Notes: generated by a model from the letters alone, not told the origin. A stretch of 64,000 bases of DNA from Cherax quadricarinatus (GCF_038502225.1 NW_027196398.1:1-64000); one strand, 5' to 3'. Shown: positions 1 to 14,269, numbered from the stretch's first letter. A program made the numbers and translations.

Positions 1-49
1 ATGAAAAGGTAATATACATTATATACATTGTGACCCATTCAGGGGTCGC

Positions 50-189
50 AACATGCACACAGCAGGTCTCAATCACCCAGTGAACATGTGCACACAGTAG
101 GCCTCAGTCACCCAGTGAACATGTGCACACAGTAGGTCTGTCACCTAGTGAACATGTGCACACAGCAGGCCTGTCACCTAGTGAACATA
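50..189. repeat. Minisatellite, four units of 33-37 bp
   Basis: Four head-to-tail units each contain the string CAGTGAACATGTGCACACAG or a close variant. The last two units are shorter because a CTCAGT block is missing. No coding signal is seen. The bases after it, to about 417, are AT-rich and hold nothing I recognise. Confidence 0.85.
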
Positions 190-417
190 TGATGAACTCT
201 GAGGCACAGACAACAAAGAAACATCACAGTTGCCAGTGTATAAATTTCACTAATGTATTTTATTGGATAAATAAAAACACTGTATAAACATTCATAATTT
301 ATTATCGACAATCTTCCTAAGATAACATCATAAATGTAAGTTTTTAATTGCCGTGATTAAAAAAAACTGGAAGAGTCCTGTCCAGGCTGTAACATCGAAC
401 AATGAAAATCTTTTTCT

Positions 418-608
<191 letters not shown>

Positions 609-849
609 GAGTGTGTGTAGTAGGTTGGTAGACAGCAACCACCCAGGGAGGTACTACCGTCCTACCAGGCGACTGTGAAACAGAAACCTGTAACTGTTTT
701 ACATGATGGTAGGATTGCTGGTGTCTTTCTTGTCTCATAAACACGCTGGATAACAGGTATATCTTGCTACTTCTACTTACACTTTGGTCACACTACACAG
801 GCATGCAAACGCATATATATATATACATACACACATCTAGGGTTGTTCC

Positions 850-1036
850 TCTTTTTCTTAATAGCTCTTGTTCTTGCTTTTTTTCACTCTATTGTCCCTG
901 GGGAAGTGGAAAAGAATCTTTCCTCTGTAAGCCATGTGTGTCGTATGAGGCGACTAAAATGCCGGGAGCAATGGGCTAGTAACCCCTTCTCCTGTAGACA
1001 TTTACTAAAAATCAGAAGAAGAAAAACTTTATAAAA
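850..1036 (+). mobile_element. LINE 5' leader
   Basis: This leader contains the strings TCCCTGGGGAAGTGGAAAAG and TGCCGGGAGCAATGGGCTAG. It runs straight into the endonuclease relic that starts at 1,037, so I read it as the 5' untranslated part of the same LINE copy. I recognise this leader as a common repeat in decapod sequence, which is memory rather than a search result. Confidence 0.55.
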
Positions 1037-2135
1037 TTGGGATGCTTGAATGTGCGGGGATGTAGTGCGGATGACAAGAAAGAGATGATTGCTGATGTTA
1101 TGAATGAAAAGAAGTTGGATGTCCTGGCCTTAAGTGACACAAAGCTGAAGGGGGTAGGGGAGTTTCAGTGGGGAGAAATAAATGGAATTAAATCTGGAGG
1201 ATCTGAGAGAGTTAGAGCTAAGGAAGGGGTAGTAATAATGTTGAAGAACCAGTTATGGAAGGAGAAGAGGGAATATGAATGTGTAAATTCAAGGAATAAG
1301 TGGATTAAAATAAGGGTAGGATGTGAAAAGTGGTTAATAATAAGCGTGTATGCACCTGGAGAAGAGATGAGTGTAGAGGAGAGAGAGAGAGATTTTGGGA
1401 AATGTTAAGCGAATGTATAGGAACCTTTGAACCAAGAGAGAGAGTAATTGTGGTAGGGGACCTGAATGCTAAAGTAGGATAAACATTTAGAGAGGGTGTG
1501 GTAGGTAAGTTTGGGGTGCCAGGTGTAAATGATAATGGGAGCCCTTTGAACTTTGTATAAAAAGAGGTTTAGTTATAAGTATTACGTATTTTAAGAAAAA
1601 AAAGATAAATAAGTATACAAGATATGATGTAGGGCGTAATGCCTTTAGTTTGTTGGACTATGTATTGGTAGATAAAAGCCTGTTGAGTAGACTTCAGGAT
1701 GTACATGTTCATAGAGGGGCCACAGATATATCAGATCACTTTGTAGTTGTAGCTACAGTGAGAGTAAAAGGTAGATGGGATACAAGGAAAACAGAAGCAG
1801 CAAGTAAGAGAGAGGTGAATGTGTATAAACCATAAGAGGAGGAAGTTAGGGTAAGATATTAAATCCTATTGGAGGATAGATGGGCTAGTGAGAGTATAGG
1901 CAATGGGGTCGAAGATGTATGGGGTAGGTTTAAGAACGTAGTGTTAGAGTGTTCAGCAGAAGTTTGTGGTTACAGAAAAGTGGGTGCGGGAGGGAAGAAG
2001 AGCGATTGGTGGAATGATGATATAAAGAGAATAGTAAGGGAGAAAAAGTTAGCATATGAGAGGCTTTTACAAAGTAGAAGTGATGCAAGGAGGGAAGAGT
2101 ATATGGAGAGAAAAAGAGAGGTTAAAATGGTATAA
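1037..2135 (+). pseudogene. LINE endonuclease (EEP fold) relic, RTE-like
   Basis: The conceptual product is the N-terminal apurinic-type endonuclease of a non-LTR retrotransposon, which nicks target DNA to prime reverse transcription. The first block (1,037-1,408) opens with GCLNVRGCS and has an LDVLALSDTKLKG stretch, typical of the Mg-binding N-terminal half. A later block (1,650-1,835) has LDYVLVDK and the catalytic-type SDHFVV motif. A third block (1,869-2,135) is the linker that follows the endonuclease. Several stops and shifts separate the blocks, including TAA within the region that should hold the GDLNAK motif near 1,460-1,480. No reverse transcriptase follows, so the copy is 3'-truncated. 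A fragment of what may be the same family's 3' part lies at 43,650-44,270. Confidence 0.75.
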
Positions 2136-2136
2136 A

Positions 2137-2216
2137 ATACCGACAGGGTGTTAGGTAAGACACATATGCAACAGTTAGGTATCTTTATTTCGAAACTTTT
2201 CGCCTACGCAGTGACA
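2137..2216 (-). mobile_element. Hammerhead-type repeat fragment (Penelope-like family A)
   Basis: The order ATACCGACAGG, then ATATGCAACAGTTAGGTATC, then TTTCGCC matches the edge of the family seen better at 36,140, 52,300 and 61,300. It is degraded: the GGAAACGTTTCGCC core has become GAAACTTTTCGCC and the CTGATGA box is lost. Confidence 0.5.
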
Positions 2217-2640
2217 ATGCAACAAATGATCTTCCGTACATGTACATAGTAATTCCATGATTGTACACACAGTTACAGCATATTAATAAAGTTTATGCTG
2301 TCATGTATAGTATCAGAAGAGATGCAAATGATCACATATTTTGCACAGCAAATACAGTTACAAAAAAATAATTCGGTACTCAGATACTTAAGAAATACAA
2401 GGGTCATGTTTTTTAATATAATACCACTAAAGATACTAAGCTCAAGCTGTAATATTTATATAAACTTGCACAAACCTTAACTAAGAAACTAAAAACTATG
2501 AAACATGGACAGAAGAAACAAATTAAAAACTAATGTCCTCTCCATGGTAGTCTGGACGGATAGCAACATATCACGTGATGTAAATGGTTTAGAAAACTAA
2601 CAAGTTGAAGAATGAAATACTTGTACAACATTTGGGAATC
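2217..2640. other. No feature recognised
   Basis: AT-rich DNA with no open frame above about 60 codons, no splice-bounded coding block and no repeat family I could match. Confidence 0.5.
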
Positions 2641-2750
2641 TTTATTGAGGAACGTATTATGTTGTGGCTGGACGACGTTTCCAGCCTTCCAGGGAGGACA
2701 TTATGTTGTGGCTGGACGACGTTTCCAGCCTTCCTGGGAGGACATTTACA
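2641..2750. repeat. Tandem duplication of a 51-53 bp unit
   Basis: Two copies of a unit containing TTGTGGCTGGACGACGTTTC and CCAGCCTTCC lie head to tail with one or two differences. Confidence 0.85.
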
Positions 2751-2944
2751 CGGCACAAATTTCTCTTCTTGTCCTTCCCAGTAACTGGTATCATAACACT
2801 TTAATTGTAATATAATATTTGGAGAGTGCTTGGTGCGGAGGCCACACTTAAAGATAATGTCCACTCAGAGGTAATGTTTTGTTAGCAACTCCGGCCATCA
2901 ACTTCACCTTCTAGTTTACGTAAGAGAGATTTTGATAGGAGATA

Positions 2945-3465
2945 ATATTGGTAACAGTGATAGTGAAGCACATGTTATAACACATTGTGTGAGAAAATAT
3001 TGGTAACAGTGATAGTGAAGAACATGTTATAACACATTGTCTGAGACAATATTGGTAACAGAGTGAGAGTGAAGAACATGTTATAACACATTGTGTGAGA
3101 CAATATTGGTAACAGTGAGAGTGAAGAACATGTTATAACACATTGTGTGAGACAATATTGGTAACAGTGAGAGTGAAGAACATGTTATAACACATTGTGT
3201 GAGACAATATTGGTAACAGTGAGTGAAGAACATGTTATAACACATTGTGTTAGACAATATTGGTAACAGTGAGAGTGAAGAACATATTATAACACATTGT
3301 GTGAGACAATATAGGTAACAGAGTGAGAGTGAAGAACATGTTATAACACATTGTGTGAGACAATATTGGTAACAGTGAGTGAAGAACATGTTATAACACA
3401 TTGTGTTAGACAATATTGGTAACAGTGAGAGTGAAGAACATGTTATAACACATTGTCAAAGAATG
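2945..3465. repeat. Minisatellite, about nine units of 46-54 bp
   Basis: Units share GAAGAACATGTTATAACACA followed by TTGTGTGAGACAATATTGGT. Units differ by the presence of GAG or AGAG blocks. A minus-strand open frame across it is a repeat artefact. A related string (GTGAGTGAAGAACACTTTAT) forms one arm of the inverted repeat near 21,700-21,790. Confidence 0.9.
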
Positions 3466-3950
3466 TCAACACTGACCAAGTCGAGTTATGATAAAGATCA
3501 ACACAGATCTCATTAAGAGTTTGTTTTACCAACTGTGTAATTTCTTTCCACCTATCGTAGTCAATTAACATTCTTAACATTCTTCAGCTGTTTAATAATC
3601 ATTTTTTTATTGTCTGAGGTAATAGGACAACCTGATTTTCATTATTTGTTCATGTTTCTCTTAAAGTTTCTGAAAGATTGCTATTTATGGCCACTTATTT
3701 GGCTCCACTTAAAGGTACAAGCGAGTATTCACTCTCTTGAATCTCACCAAGTCGAACATTATAAATATAATTGAAGATAACAATTTGTTCTTTATTTTAT
3801 GTCCAACAGTTGTATAAAAATTAGTTTCAGAAATAATGGCAGAAAAAAGTATTGAAACTCTTCTCTGTAAGTGATAAATAAGTTAATTATCCTTAATTTA
3901 GATGCAAAAATAAATATAAAAAGACTTATAGTACACATTACATCTTCACT
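3466..3950. other. No feature recognised
   Basis: AT-rich spacer between two tandem arrays; no coding, RNA or mobile-element signal seen. Confidence 0.5.
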
Positions 3951-6900
3951 GTAGTACACATTACACCTTCACTGTAGTACACATTACACCTTCACTGTAG
4001 TACACATTACACCTTCACTGTAGTACACATTACACCTTCACTGTAGTACACATTACACCTTCACTGTAGTACACATTACACCTTCACTGTAGTACACATT
4101 ACACCTTCACTGTAGTACACATTACACCTTCACTGTAGTACACATTACACCTTCACTGTAGTACACATTACACCTTCACTGTAGTACACATTACACCTTC
4201 ACTGTAGTACACATTACACCTTCACTGTAGTACACATTACACCTTCACTGTAGTACACATTACACCTTCACTGTAGTACACATTACACCTTCACTGTAGT
4301 ACACATTACACCTTCACTGTAGTACACATTACACCTTCACTGTAGTACACATTACACCTTCACTGTAGTACACATTACACCTTCACTGTAGTACACATTA
4401 CACCTTCACTGTAGTACACATTACACCTTCACTGTAGTACACATTACACCTTCACTGTAGTACACATTACACCTTCACTGTAGTACACATTACACCTTCA
4501 CTGTAGTACACATTACACCTTCACTGTAGTACACATTACACCTTCACTGTAGTACACATTACACCTTCACTGTAGTACACATTACACCTTCACTGTAGTA
4601 CACATTACACCTTCACTGTAGTACACATTACACCTTCACTGTAGTACACATTACACCTTCACTGTAGTACACATTACACCTTCACTGTAGTACACATTAC
4701 ACCTTCACTGTAGTACACATTACACCTTCACTGTAGTACACATTACACCTTCACTGTAGTACACATTACACCTTCACTGTAGTACACATTACACCTTCAC
4801 TTGTAGTACACATTACACCTTCACTGTAGTACACATTACACCTTCACTGTAGTACACATTACACCTTCACTGTAGTACACATTACACCTTCACTGTAGTA
4901 CACATTACACCTTCACTGTAGTACACATTACACCTTCACTGTAGTACACATTACACCTTCACTGTAGTACACATTACACCTTCACTGTAGTACACATTAC
5001 ACCTTCACTGTAGTACACATTACACCTTCACTGTAGTACACATTACACCTTCACTGTAGTACACATTACACCTTCACTGTAGTACACATTACACCTTCAC
5101 TTGTAGTACACATTACACCTTCACTGTAGTACACATTACACCTTCACTGTAGTACACATTACACCTTCACTGTAGTACACATTACACCTTCACTGTAGTA
5201 CACATTACACCTTCACTGTAGTACACATTACACCTTCACTGTAGTACACATTACACCTTCACTGTAGTACACATTACACCTTCACTGTAGTACACATTAC
5301 ACCTTCACTGTAGTACACATTACACCTTCACTGTAGTACACATTACACCTTCACTTGTAGTACACATTACACCTTCACTGTAGTACACATTACACCTTCA
5401 CTGTAGTACACATTACACCTTCACTGTAGTACACATTACACCTTCACTGTAGTACACATTACACCTTCACTGTAGTACACATTACACCTTCACTGTAGTA
5501 CACATTACACCTTCACTGTAGTACACATTACACCTTCACTGTAGTACACATTACACCTTCACTGTAGTACACATTACACCTTCACTGTAGTACACATTAC
5601 ACCTTCACTGTAGTACACATTACACCTTCACTGTAGTACACATTACACCTTCACTGTAGTACACATTACACCTTCACTGTAGTACACATTACACCTTCAC
5701 TGTAGTACACATTACACCTTCACTGTAGTACACATTACACCTTCACTGTAGTACACATTACACCTTCACTGTAGTACACATTACACCTTCACTGTAGTAC
5801 ACATTACACCTTCACTGTAGTACACATTACACCTTCACTGTAGTACACATTACACCTTCACTGTAGTACACATTACACCTTCACTGTAGTACACATTACA
5901 CCTTCACTGTAGTACACATTACACCTTCACTGTAGTACACATTACACCTTCACTGTAGTACACATTACACCTTCACTGTAGTACACATTACACCTTCACT
6001 GTAGTACACATTACACCTTCACTGTAGTACACATTACACCTTCACTGTAGTACACATTACACCTTCACTTGTAGTACACATTACACCTTCACTGTAGTAC
6101 ACATTACACCTTCACTGTAGTACACATTACACCTTCACTGTAGTACACATTACACCTTCACTGTAGTACACATTACACCTTCACTGTAGTACACATTACA
6201 CCTTCACTGTAGTACACATTACACCTTCACTGTAGTACACATTACACCTTCACTGTAGTACACATTACACCTTCACTGTAGTACACATTACACCTTCACT
6301 GTAGTACACATTACACCTTCACTGTAGTACACATTACACCTTCACTGTAGTACACATTACACCTTCACTGTAGTACACATTACACCTTCACTGTAGTACA
6401 CATTACACCTTCACTGTAGTACACATTACACCTTCACTGTAGTACACATTACACCTTCACTGTAGTACACATTACACCTTCACTGTAGTACACATTACAC
6501 CTTCACTGTAGTACACATTACACCTTCACTGTAGTACACATTACACCTTCACTGTAGTACACATTACACCTTCACTGTAGTACACATTACACCTTCACTG
6601 TAGTACACATTACACCTTCACTGTAGTACACATTACACCTTCACTGTAGTACACATTACACCTTCACTGTAGTACACATTACACCTTCACTGTAGTACAC
6701 ATTACACCTTCACTGTAGTACACATTACACCTTCACTGTAGTACACATTACACCTTCACTGTAGTACACATTACACCTTCACTGTAGTACACATTACACC
6801 TTCACTGTAGTACACATTACACCTTCACTGTAGTACACATTACACCTTCACTGTAGTACACATTACACCTTCACTGTAGTACACATTACACCTTCACTGT

Positions 6901-9900
6901 AGTACACATTACACCTTCACTGTAGTACACATTACACCTTCACTGTAGTACACATTACACCTTCACTGTAGTACACATTACACCTTCACTTGTAGTACAC
7001 ATTACACCTTCACTGTAGTACACATTACACCTTCACTGTAGTACACATTACACCTTCACTGTAGTACACATTACACCTTCACTGTAGTACACATTACACC
7101 TTCACTGTAGTACACATTACACCTTCACTGTAGTACACATTACACCTTCACTGTAGTACACATTACACCTTCACTGTAGTACACATTACACCTTCACTGT
7201 AGTACACATTACACCTTCACTGTAGTACACATTACACCTTCACTGTAGTACACATTACACCTTCACTGTAGTACACATTACACCTTCACTGTAGTACACA
7301 TTACACCTTCACTGTAGTACACATTACACCTTCACTGTAGTACACATTACACCTTCACTGTAGTACACATTACACCTTCACTGTAGTACACATTACACCT
7401 TCACTGTAGTACACATTACACCTTCACTGTAGTACACATTACACCTTCACTGTAGTACACATTACACCTTCACTGTAGTACACATTACACCTTCACTGTA
7501 GTACACATTACACCTTCACTGTAGTACACATTACACCTTCACTGTAGTACACATTACACCTTCACTGTAGTACACATTACACCTTCACTGTAGTACACAT
7601 TACACCTTCACTGTAGTACACATTACACCTTCACTGTAGTACACATTACACCTTCACTGTAGTACACATTACACCTTCACTGTAGTACACATTACACCTT
7701 CACTGTAGTACACATTACACCTTCACTGTAGTACACATTACACCTTCACTGTAGTACACATTACACCTTCACTGTAGTACACATTACACCTTCACTGTAG
7801 TACACATTACACCTTCACTGTAGTACACATTACACCTTCACTGTAGTACACATTACACCTTCACTGTAGTACACATTACACCTTCACTGTAGTACACATT
7901 ACACCTTCACTGTAGTACACATTACACCTTCACTGTAGTACACATTACACCTTCACTGTAGTACACATTACACCTTCACTGTAGTACACATTACACCTTC
8001 ACTGTAGTACACATTACACCTTCACTGTAGTACACATTACACCTTCACTGTAGTACACATTACACCTTCACTGTAGTACACATTACACCTTCACTGTAGT
8101 ACACATTACACCTTCACTGTAGTACACATTACACCTTCACTGTAGTACACATTACACCTTCACTGTAGTACACATTACACCTTCACTGTAGTACACATTA
8201 CACCTTCACTGTAGTACACATTACACCTTCACTGTAGTACACATTACACCTTCACTGTAGTACACATTACACCTTCACTGTAGTACACATTACACCTTCA
8301 CTGTAGTACACATTACACCTTCACTGTAGTACACATTACACCTTCACTGTAGTACACATTACACCTTCACTGTAGTACACATTACACCTTCACTGTAGTA
8401 CACATTACACCTTCACTGTAGTACACATTACACCTTCACTGTAGTACACATTACACCTTCACTGTAGTACACATTACACCTTCACTGTAGTACACATTAC
8501 ACCTTCACTGTAGTACACATTACACCTTCACTGTAGTACACATTACACCTTCACTGTAGTACACATTACACCTTCACTGTAGTACACATTACACCTTCAC
8601 TGTAGTACACATTACACCTTCACTGTAGTACACATTACACCTTCACTGTAGTACACATTACACCTTCACTGTAGTACACATTACACCTTCACTGTAGTAC
8701 ACATTACACCTTCACTGTAGTACACATTACACCTTCACTGTAGTACACATTACACCTTCACTGTAGTACACATTACACCTTCACTGTAGTACACATTACA
8801 CCTTCACTGTAGTACACATTACACCTTCACTGTAGTACACATTACACCTTCACTGTAGTACACATTACACCTTCACTGTAGTACACATTACACCTTCACT
8901 GTAGTACACATTACACCTTCACTGTAGTACACATTACACCTTCACTGTAGTACACATTACACCTTCACTGTAGTACACATTACACCTTCACTGTAGTACA
9001 CATTACACCTTCACTGTAGTACACATTACACCTTCACTGTAGTACACATTACACCTTCACTGTAGTACACATTACACCTTCACTGTAGTACACATTACAC
9101 CTTCACTGTAGTACACATTACACCTTCACTGTAGTACACATTACACCTTCACTGTAGTACACATTACACCTTCACTGTAGTACACATTACACCTTCACTG
9201 TAGTACACATTACACCTTCACTGTAGTACACATTACACCTTCACTGTAGTACACATTACACCTTCACTGTAGTACACATTACACCTTCACTGTAGTACAC
9301 ATTACACCTTCACTGTAGTACACATTACACCTTCACTGTAGTACACATTACACCTTCACTGTAGTACACATTACACCTTCACTGTAGTACACATTACACC
9401 TTCACTGTAGTACACATTACACCTTCACTGTAGTACACATTACACCTTCACTGTAGTACACATTACACCTTCACTGTAGTACACATTACACCTTCACTGT
9501 AGTACACATTACACCTTCACTGTAGTACACATTACACCTTCACTGTAGTACACATTACACCTTCACTGTAGTACACATTACACCTTCACTGTAGTACACA
9601 TTACACCTTCACTGTAGTACACATTACACCTTCACTGTAGTACACATTACACCTTCACTGTAGTACACATTACACCTTCACTGTAGTACACATTACACCT
9701 TCACTGTAGTACACATTACACCTTCACTGTAGTACACATTACACCTTCACTGTAGTACACATTACACCTTCACTGTAGTACACATTACACCTTCACTGTA
9801 GTACACATTACACCTTCACTGTAGTACACATTACACCTTCACTGTAGTACACATTACACCTTCACTGTAGTACACATTACACCTTCACTGTAGTACACAT

Positions 9901-10337
9901 TACACCTTCACTGTAGTACACATTACACCTTCACTGTAGTACACATTACACCTTCACTGTAGTACACATTACACCTTCACTGTAGTACACATTACACCTT
10001 CACTGTAGTACACATTACACCTTCACTGTAGTACACATTACACCTTCACTGTAGTACACATTACACCTTCACTGTAGTACACATTACACCTTCACTGTAG
10101 TACACATTACACCTTCACTGTAGTACACATTACACCTTCACTGTAGTACACATTACACCTTCACTGTAGTACACATTACACCTTCACTGTAGTACACATT
10201 ACACCTTCACTGTAGTACACATTACACCTTCACTGTAGTACACATTACACCTTCACTGTAGTACACATTACACCTTCACTGTAGTACACATTACACCTTC
10301 ACTGTAGTACACATTACACCTTCACTGTAGTACACAT
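3951..10337. repeat. Large 23-bp satellite array (about 278 copies)
   Basis: The repeat period is 23 bp; each unit contains GTAGTACACATTACACCTTC followed by ACT. Over about 6.39 kb the units are almost identical. The only recurrent variant I found is a 24-bp unit with an extra T (CACTTGTAG) near 4,801, 5,101, 5,355, 6,070 and 6,991, all in the left half. The unit has stop codons in several frames and no protein is likely. Confidence 0.97.
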
Positions 10338-10474
10338 TTTCCACTTCAGGATCACCTTACACATTCCGTTATTAATAATAATTAACAAGCAAACTACAAG
10401 ACTGTCATTAGTTAATTAAGGATCTGCATAAACAACATGTTAACATGTTCAACGCTTTTGTTCTTTTTATATTA

Positions 10475-10652
<178 letters not shown>

Positions 10653-11635
10653 CGCAGTGACATACAGAAAAAAATATTTATGTAAAATAACGCTCCATAT
10701 ATAAAGTCATTTTCCGTGTAGTATACTGAAAGCGGACGTGTATTATTCCCTGAAGGAGAACGCGTTTTACTGCTGTCAGTCAGGCAGTGGGCAGAACAGG
10801 AGCAGATGAGAGGTGTGTTTTAGCTCAGTACAAGTCGGGTGGTGACGGGATAAAGTCATCATGTTTGGGAGGTAGTTTGAGTAAGTAATATTGGCAAGTT
10901 TTTTAGTGTATTCTATTTTGTGTATTTTCTGGTGCTCTCATGTTTATTTGTGGGGCCCTAGTATGCAGAGGCCTGTGTTTTGGAGAGTACTGTATGGTGT
11001 TTTGCCTGCTGGTAATTAGTCTACCAGACAGAAGTGAAGACGGGGGTGTGTATGTCATGGTGCCTCCCTGATGATTTATTTTGTTTAATTCATTAGTAGC
11101 AGTGAGCTAATGTTAACTGGAGTGTGGTGGTTTTTTTGGAGTAGATTGTTAGTTATATGTAAGTTAGTATTATTAATGCAGATATATTTTTGTATAGGTG
11201 AGTTTTTATGTCCTTCCTTACACAACATTAATTATTTTCACTCATGCTTAATTTGTATGAGTACATGCTAGCCCAAAAGTTGCTGTGTTTTTCAGTGTAA
11301 TTTTATAACCCCTAGACAACAATGTGATCAGCCTTTAGGAGCCAGGACCATTTTATATAAGTTACGACATCAAAGTCGTAACTGTGTGTGTGTGTTGGTG
11401 TGGGTGTATGTACTAGCCTGGCTGTGTTTCCAGCTGTTGATTCTAAGCTCCTGGACCCACGTCTTTACTCTTACTGATGTTCAGGATGAACATACCTTAA
11501 CAAAAGTTAAACAAAGTAAGGAAACTGTTGCAAAAGACAGTTTTTTGTTGTTGATAATGTTGCAAATGTGCAGTACAGCAACAAAAAAAGAAGCGAATTT
11601 ACCAAGTTGCAGGAGCGACTACCGAAATGTTTTAC
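10653..11635. other. No feature recognised
   Basis: A comparatively non-repetitive stretch of about 1 kb, T- and G-rich on the plus strand. I see no open frame longer than about 80 codons that looks coding and no match to a repeat family. It could be host intergenic or intronic DNA. Confidence 0.4.
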
Positions 11636-11900
11636 GTCAACAGGTCGAGACTAGTCAACAGGTCGAGACTACCATGATGGTAGACTCTCTCTCAACAGGT
11701 CGAGACTACCATGATGGTAGACTCTCTCAACAGGTCGAGACTACCATGATGGTAGACTCTCTCAACAGGTCGAGACTACCATGATGGTAGACTCTCTCAA
11801 CAGGTCGAGACTACCATGATGGTAGACTCTCTCAACAGGTCGAGACTACCATGATGGTAGACTCTCTCAACAGGTCGAGACTACCATGATGGTAGACTAT
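11636..11900. repeat. Minisatellite, about seven units of 34-35 bp, with internal dyad
   Basis: Units contain CTCAACAGGTCGAGACTACC and then ATGATGGTAGACTCT. TACCATGATGGTA inside every unit is itself a short palindrome, so each unit can form a small hairpin. Confidence 0.9.
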
Positions 11901-12839
11901 CCCCAGAGAGTTATTATGTGTATTTGTTGTTTATAGCAATATTTGTATTAATATCACATTGGGGAGATAAGTGTGGATGAGAGACGACTGTGGTGACTGA
12001 GATGTATTCAGTGAATATTTTGGGAACTCTGAGTCAACATAATTGTTTTAGGAGATATGAATACATTGCCTCTACTAGTACAAGTATGTCTATGAGAATG
12101 TGTATACATGTATGTATGCATGAGTATTAGTGGCATGGGATTTGGAGAGAGATGTGTGTGCTTATGTGTGCGTGACGTCATACATGTTAGAGTGAGAGGA
12201 GAGAATTGTGTGCATTATATGCATGTGTACGTATTTGTAATACCTTGCACTGCGTGTGTGTGTGTTTTATGCATGCAAGAGTATGTATAATGGTGTATGC
12301 GTAAGGTGCGTGTGTTGAGACGTACAAATATGTGTGAAAATAATAATATATGTGTATGTTTGTGAGCTTGTTAGCCGTTGAGTGTCAAATGCAAAAGACG
12401 AATAAGTAAATAAAATATGAAAACAAAGTAACATGTAATACAGTTTTGATGGAGGTGGACAAGTTCTTCAACACTTGGACATTCATCTACGTAAAATAAA
12501 ACACTCACGAATACTTTTAAACTGTTAAATAAGTAAGAAAAATCTTGTACTAAGTATAAATTCATATTGTAATATAAAAGGAATTCCAAAATTGTTCTTA
12601 ATTAGCCTCTCCGAAGTGGCCGAACTGTGTGACAGCTTGGTGGCGTCTAGCTGGTGTACGGTCGCGGCTGTCTTGGTGGATGTAATTACTGGACGCAGTT
12701 TTCTGTGTGTGTCACCTCCAGTAATTCCACCCACCTGGACAGTCTCTACCGTAGACCAGCTAGACAAGACCAAGTTTCCATGCAGCGAGGTCACTGAGGG
12801 TGGCAACCGCTGACTCTGGGGAAGTGGAAACACTGATCC
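11901..12839. other. No gene recognised; GT-rich and low-complexity DNA
   Basis: The stretch 12,090-12,370 is rich in imperfect TGTG and ATGCATG. The part at 12,600-12,830 has a CCAGTAATTACATCC-like dyad (GTAATTACTGGA and CCAGTAATTCC) similar to repeats at 19,860-20,145 and 20,530-20,720. No coding signal is seen. Confidence 0.4.
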
Positions 12840-13520
12840 AGGGAAGGCACCGCCGACCTTAGGTAAGTGTGGAAGGGAAGACATCCGGGAGCGAACGGAT
12901 GGATTCCTGGATACATGAACTTGAGGAAGGTTGTTGTTGAGGCTGACCTTGGGTAAGTGGGGAAGGGGAGACATCCGGCGGCGGACGGATGGATTCCTGG
13001 ATACATGAACTTGGGGAAGGCATGAATACTAGCAGTTGAGGCTGACCTTGGGTAAGTTCGAACGGATGGATTCCTGGACACATGAACCTGGGGAAGGCAT
13101 GAATACTAGCAGTTGAGGCTGACCTTGGGTAAGTGGGGAAGGGGAGACATACGGATGGATTCCTGGACACATGAACCTGGGGAAGGCATGAATACTAGCA
13201 GTTGAGGCTGACCTTGGGTAAGTGGAGAAGGGGAGACATCTGGCGGCGGACGGATGGATTCCTGGATACATGAACCTGGGGAAAGCAAGAATGCAGGTTG
13301 GTGAGGCTGACCTTGGGGAAGTGAGAAAGGGAAAACATCGGCGGACGGATGGATTCCTTGGTACATGAACCTGGGGCAGTCTGAGGCTGGAAGGCAGAGA
13401 GAGAGAGAGAGAGAGGCGAGGCTGACCTTAGGGAAGTGAGGAAGGGGAGACATCCGGGGGCCCACGGATGGATTCCTGGACACATGAACCTGGGGAAGGC
13501 GAGGGGGGGGGGACCTTAAA
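12840..13520. repeat. Minisatellite, about seven variable units of 75-110 bp
   Basis: Units share GAGGCTGACCTTGGGTAAGT, then GGGGAAGGGGAGACATC, ACGGATGGATTCCTGG and CATGAACCTGGGGAAGG. Internal block loss makes unit length vary. Overlapping minus-strand open frames are a consequence of the repeat. Confidence 0.9.
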
Positions 13521-13639
13521 GACGAACCACTGGCCTCCACGTGGCAAGGTCTGGTAACACTGGCCTCCACGTGGCAAGGTCTGGTAACTCAGAGATAACT
13601 CTGAGGCTGACAGTGGTCGCTAATAATACTAGTTTTATG

Positions 13640-13716
13640 ATTGGAATAATTTTATCATTATTATTTTATGATTATTATTATATTATTGTATTATTATTAT
13701 TAATATTGTTATATTA

Positions 13717-13747
<31 letters not shown>

Positions 13748-13803
13748 GTTATTATTATTATTATTATGTTATCATTATTATTATTATTATTATTACTATT
13801 ATA
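13640..13803. repeat. (ATT)n microsatellite
   Basis: About 160 bp of TTA/ATT triplets with scattered G and C substitutions. Confidence 0.95.
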
Positions 13804-13845
13804 ACTCATGATATGCTAATTTGGACTCAAAAGTGTCAATCTCAC

Positions 13846-14106
13846 CAGTAGTCACAGTGGTGTTATTCCCACTCCAGCCTCTCTGACAGCATCCACGGTG
13901 GTGTTATTCCCCCTCCAGCCTCCCTGTAAGTAGCCACTGTGGTGTTACTCCCACTCCAGCCTCTCTGACAGAAGCCACGGTGGTGATATTCTCATTCCAG
14001 CCTCTCTGATTGCAGCCACGGTGGTGTTATTCCCCCTCCAGCCTCCCTGTCAGTAGCCACTGTGGTGTTACTCCCACTCCAGCCTCCCTGACAGAAGCCA
14101 CTGTGG
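13846..14106. repeat. Minisatellite, about five units near 52 bp
   Basis: Units contain GTGGTGTTATTCCC, CTCCAGCCTCTCTGACAG and AGCCACGGTG, with variation between units. Confidence 0.85.
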
Positions 14107-14228
14107 TGATTAAATAACAAAAAAAGGCACAATACCGTGACTGGAACGATACACAAATAACCCGCACATGAAAGAGAGAAGCTTACGACGACGTTTCGGT
14201 CCGACTTGGACCATTTACAAAGTCACAC
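14107..14228 (-). mobile_element. Hammerhead-like repeat, family B
   Basis: The plus strand reads AGGCACAATACCGTGACTGG, AATAACCCGCACATGAAAG, then ACGACGTTTCGGTCCGACTT and GGACCA. Read on the minus strand this is a stem GGTCC/GGACC followed by GAAACGTCGTCG, the downstream half of a hammerhead-type core. The CTGATGA box expected before the stem is not present. Other copies lie at 52,073-52,195 and 57,097-57,290. Confidence 0.55.
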
Positions 14229-14269
14229 TGTGGTGATATTCCCACCTAGAAAGGTATCCCCAGCCACCT

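Noticed and set aside
3951..10337. Possible CRISPR array
   Set aside because: Units are contiguous with no unique spacers, and the context is eukaryotic.
13029..13570. Pro/Ser-rich minus-strand frames of up to 154 codons
   Set aside because: Minisatellite-derived and present in several frames at once.
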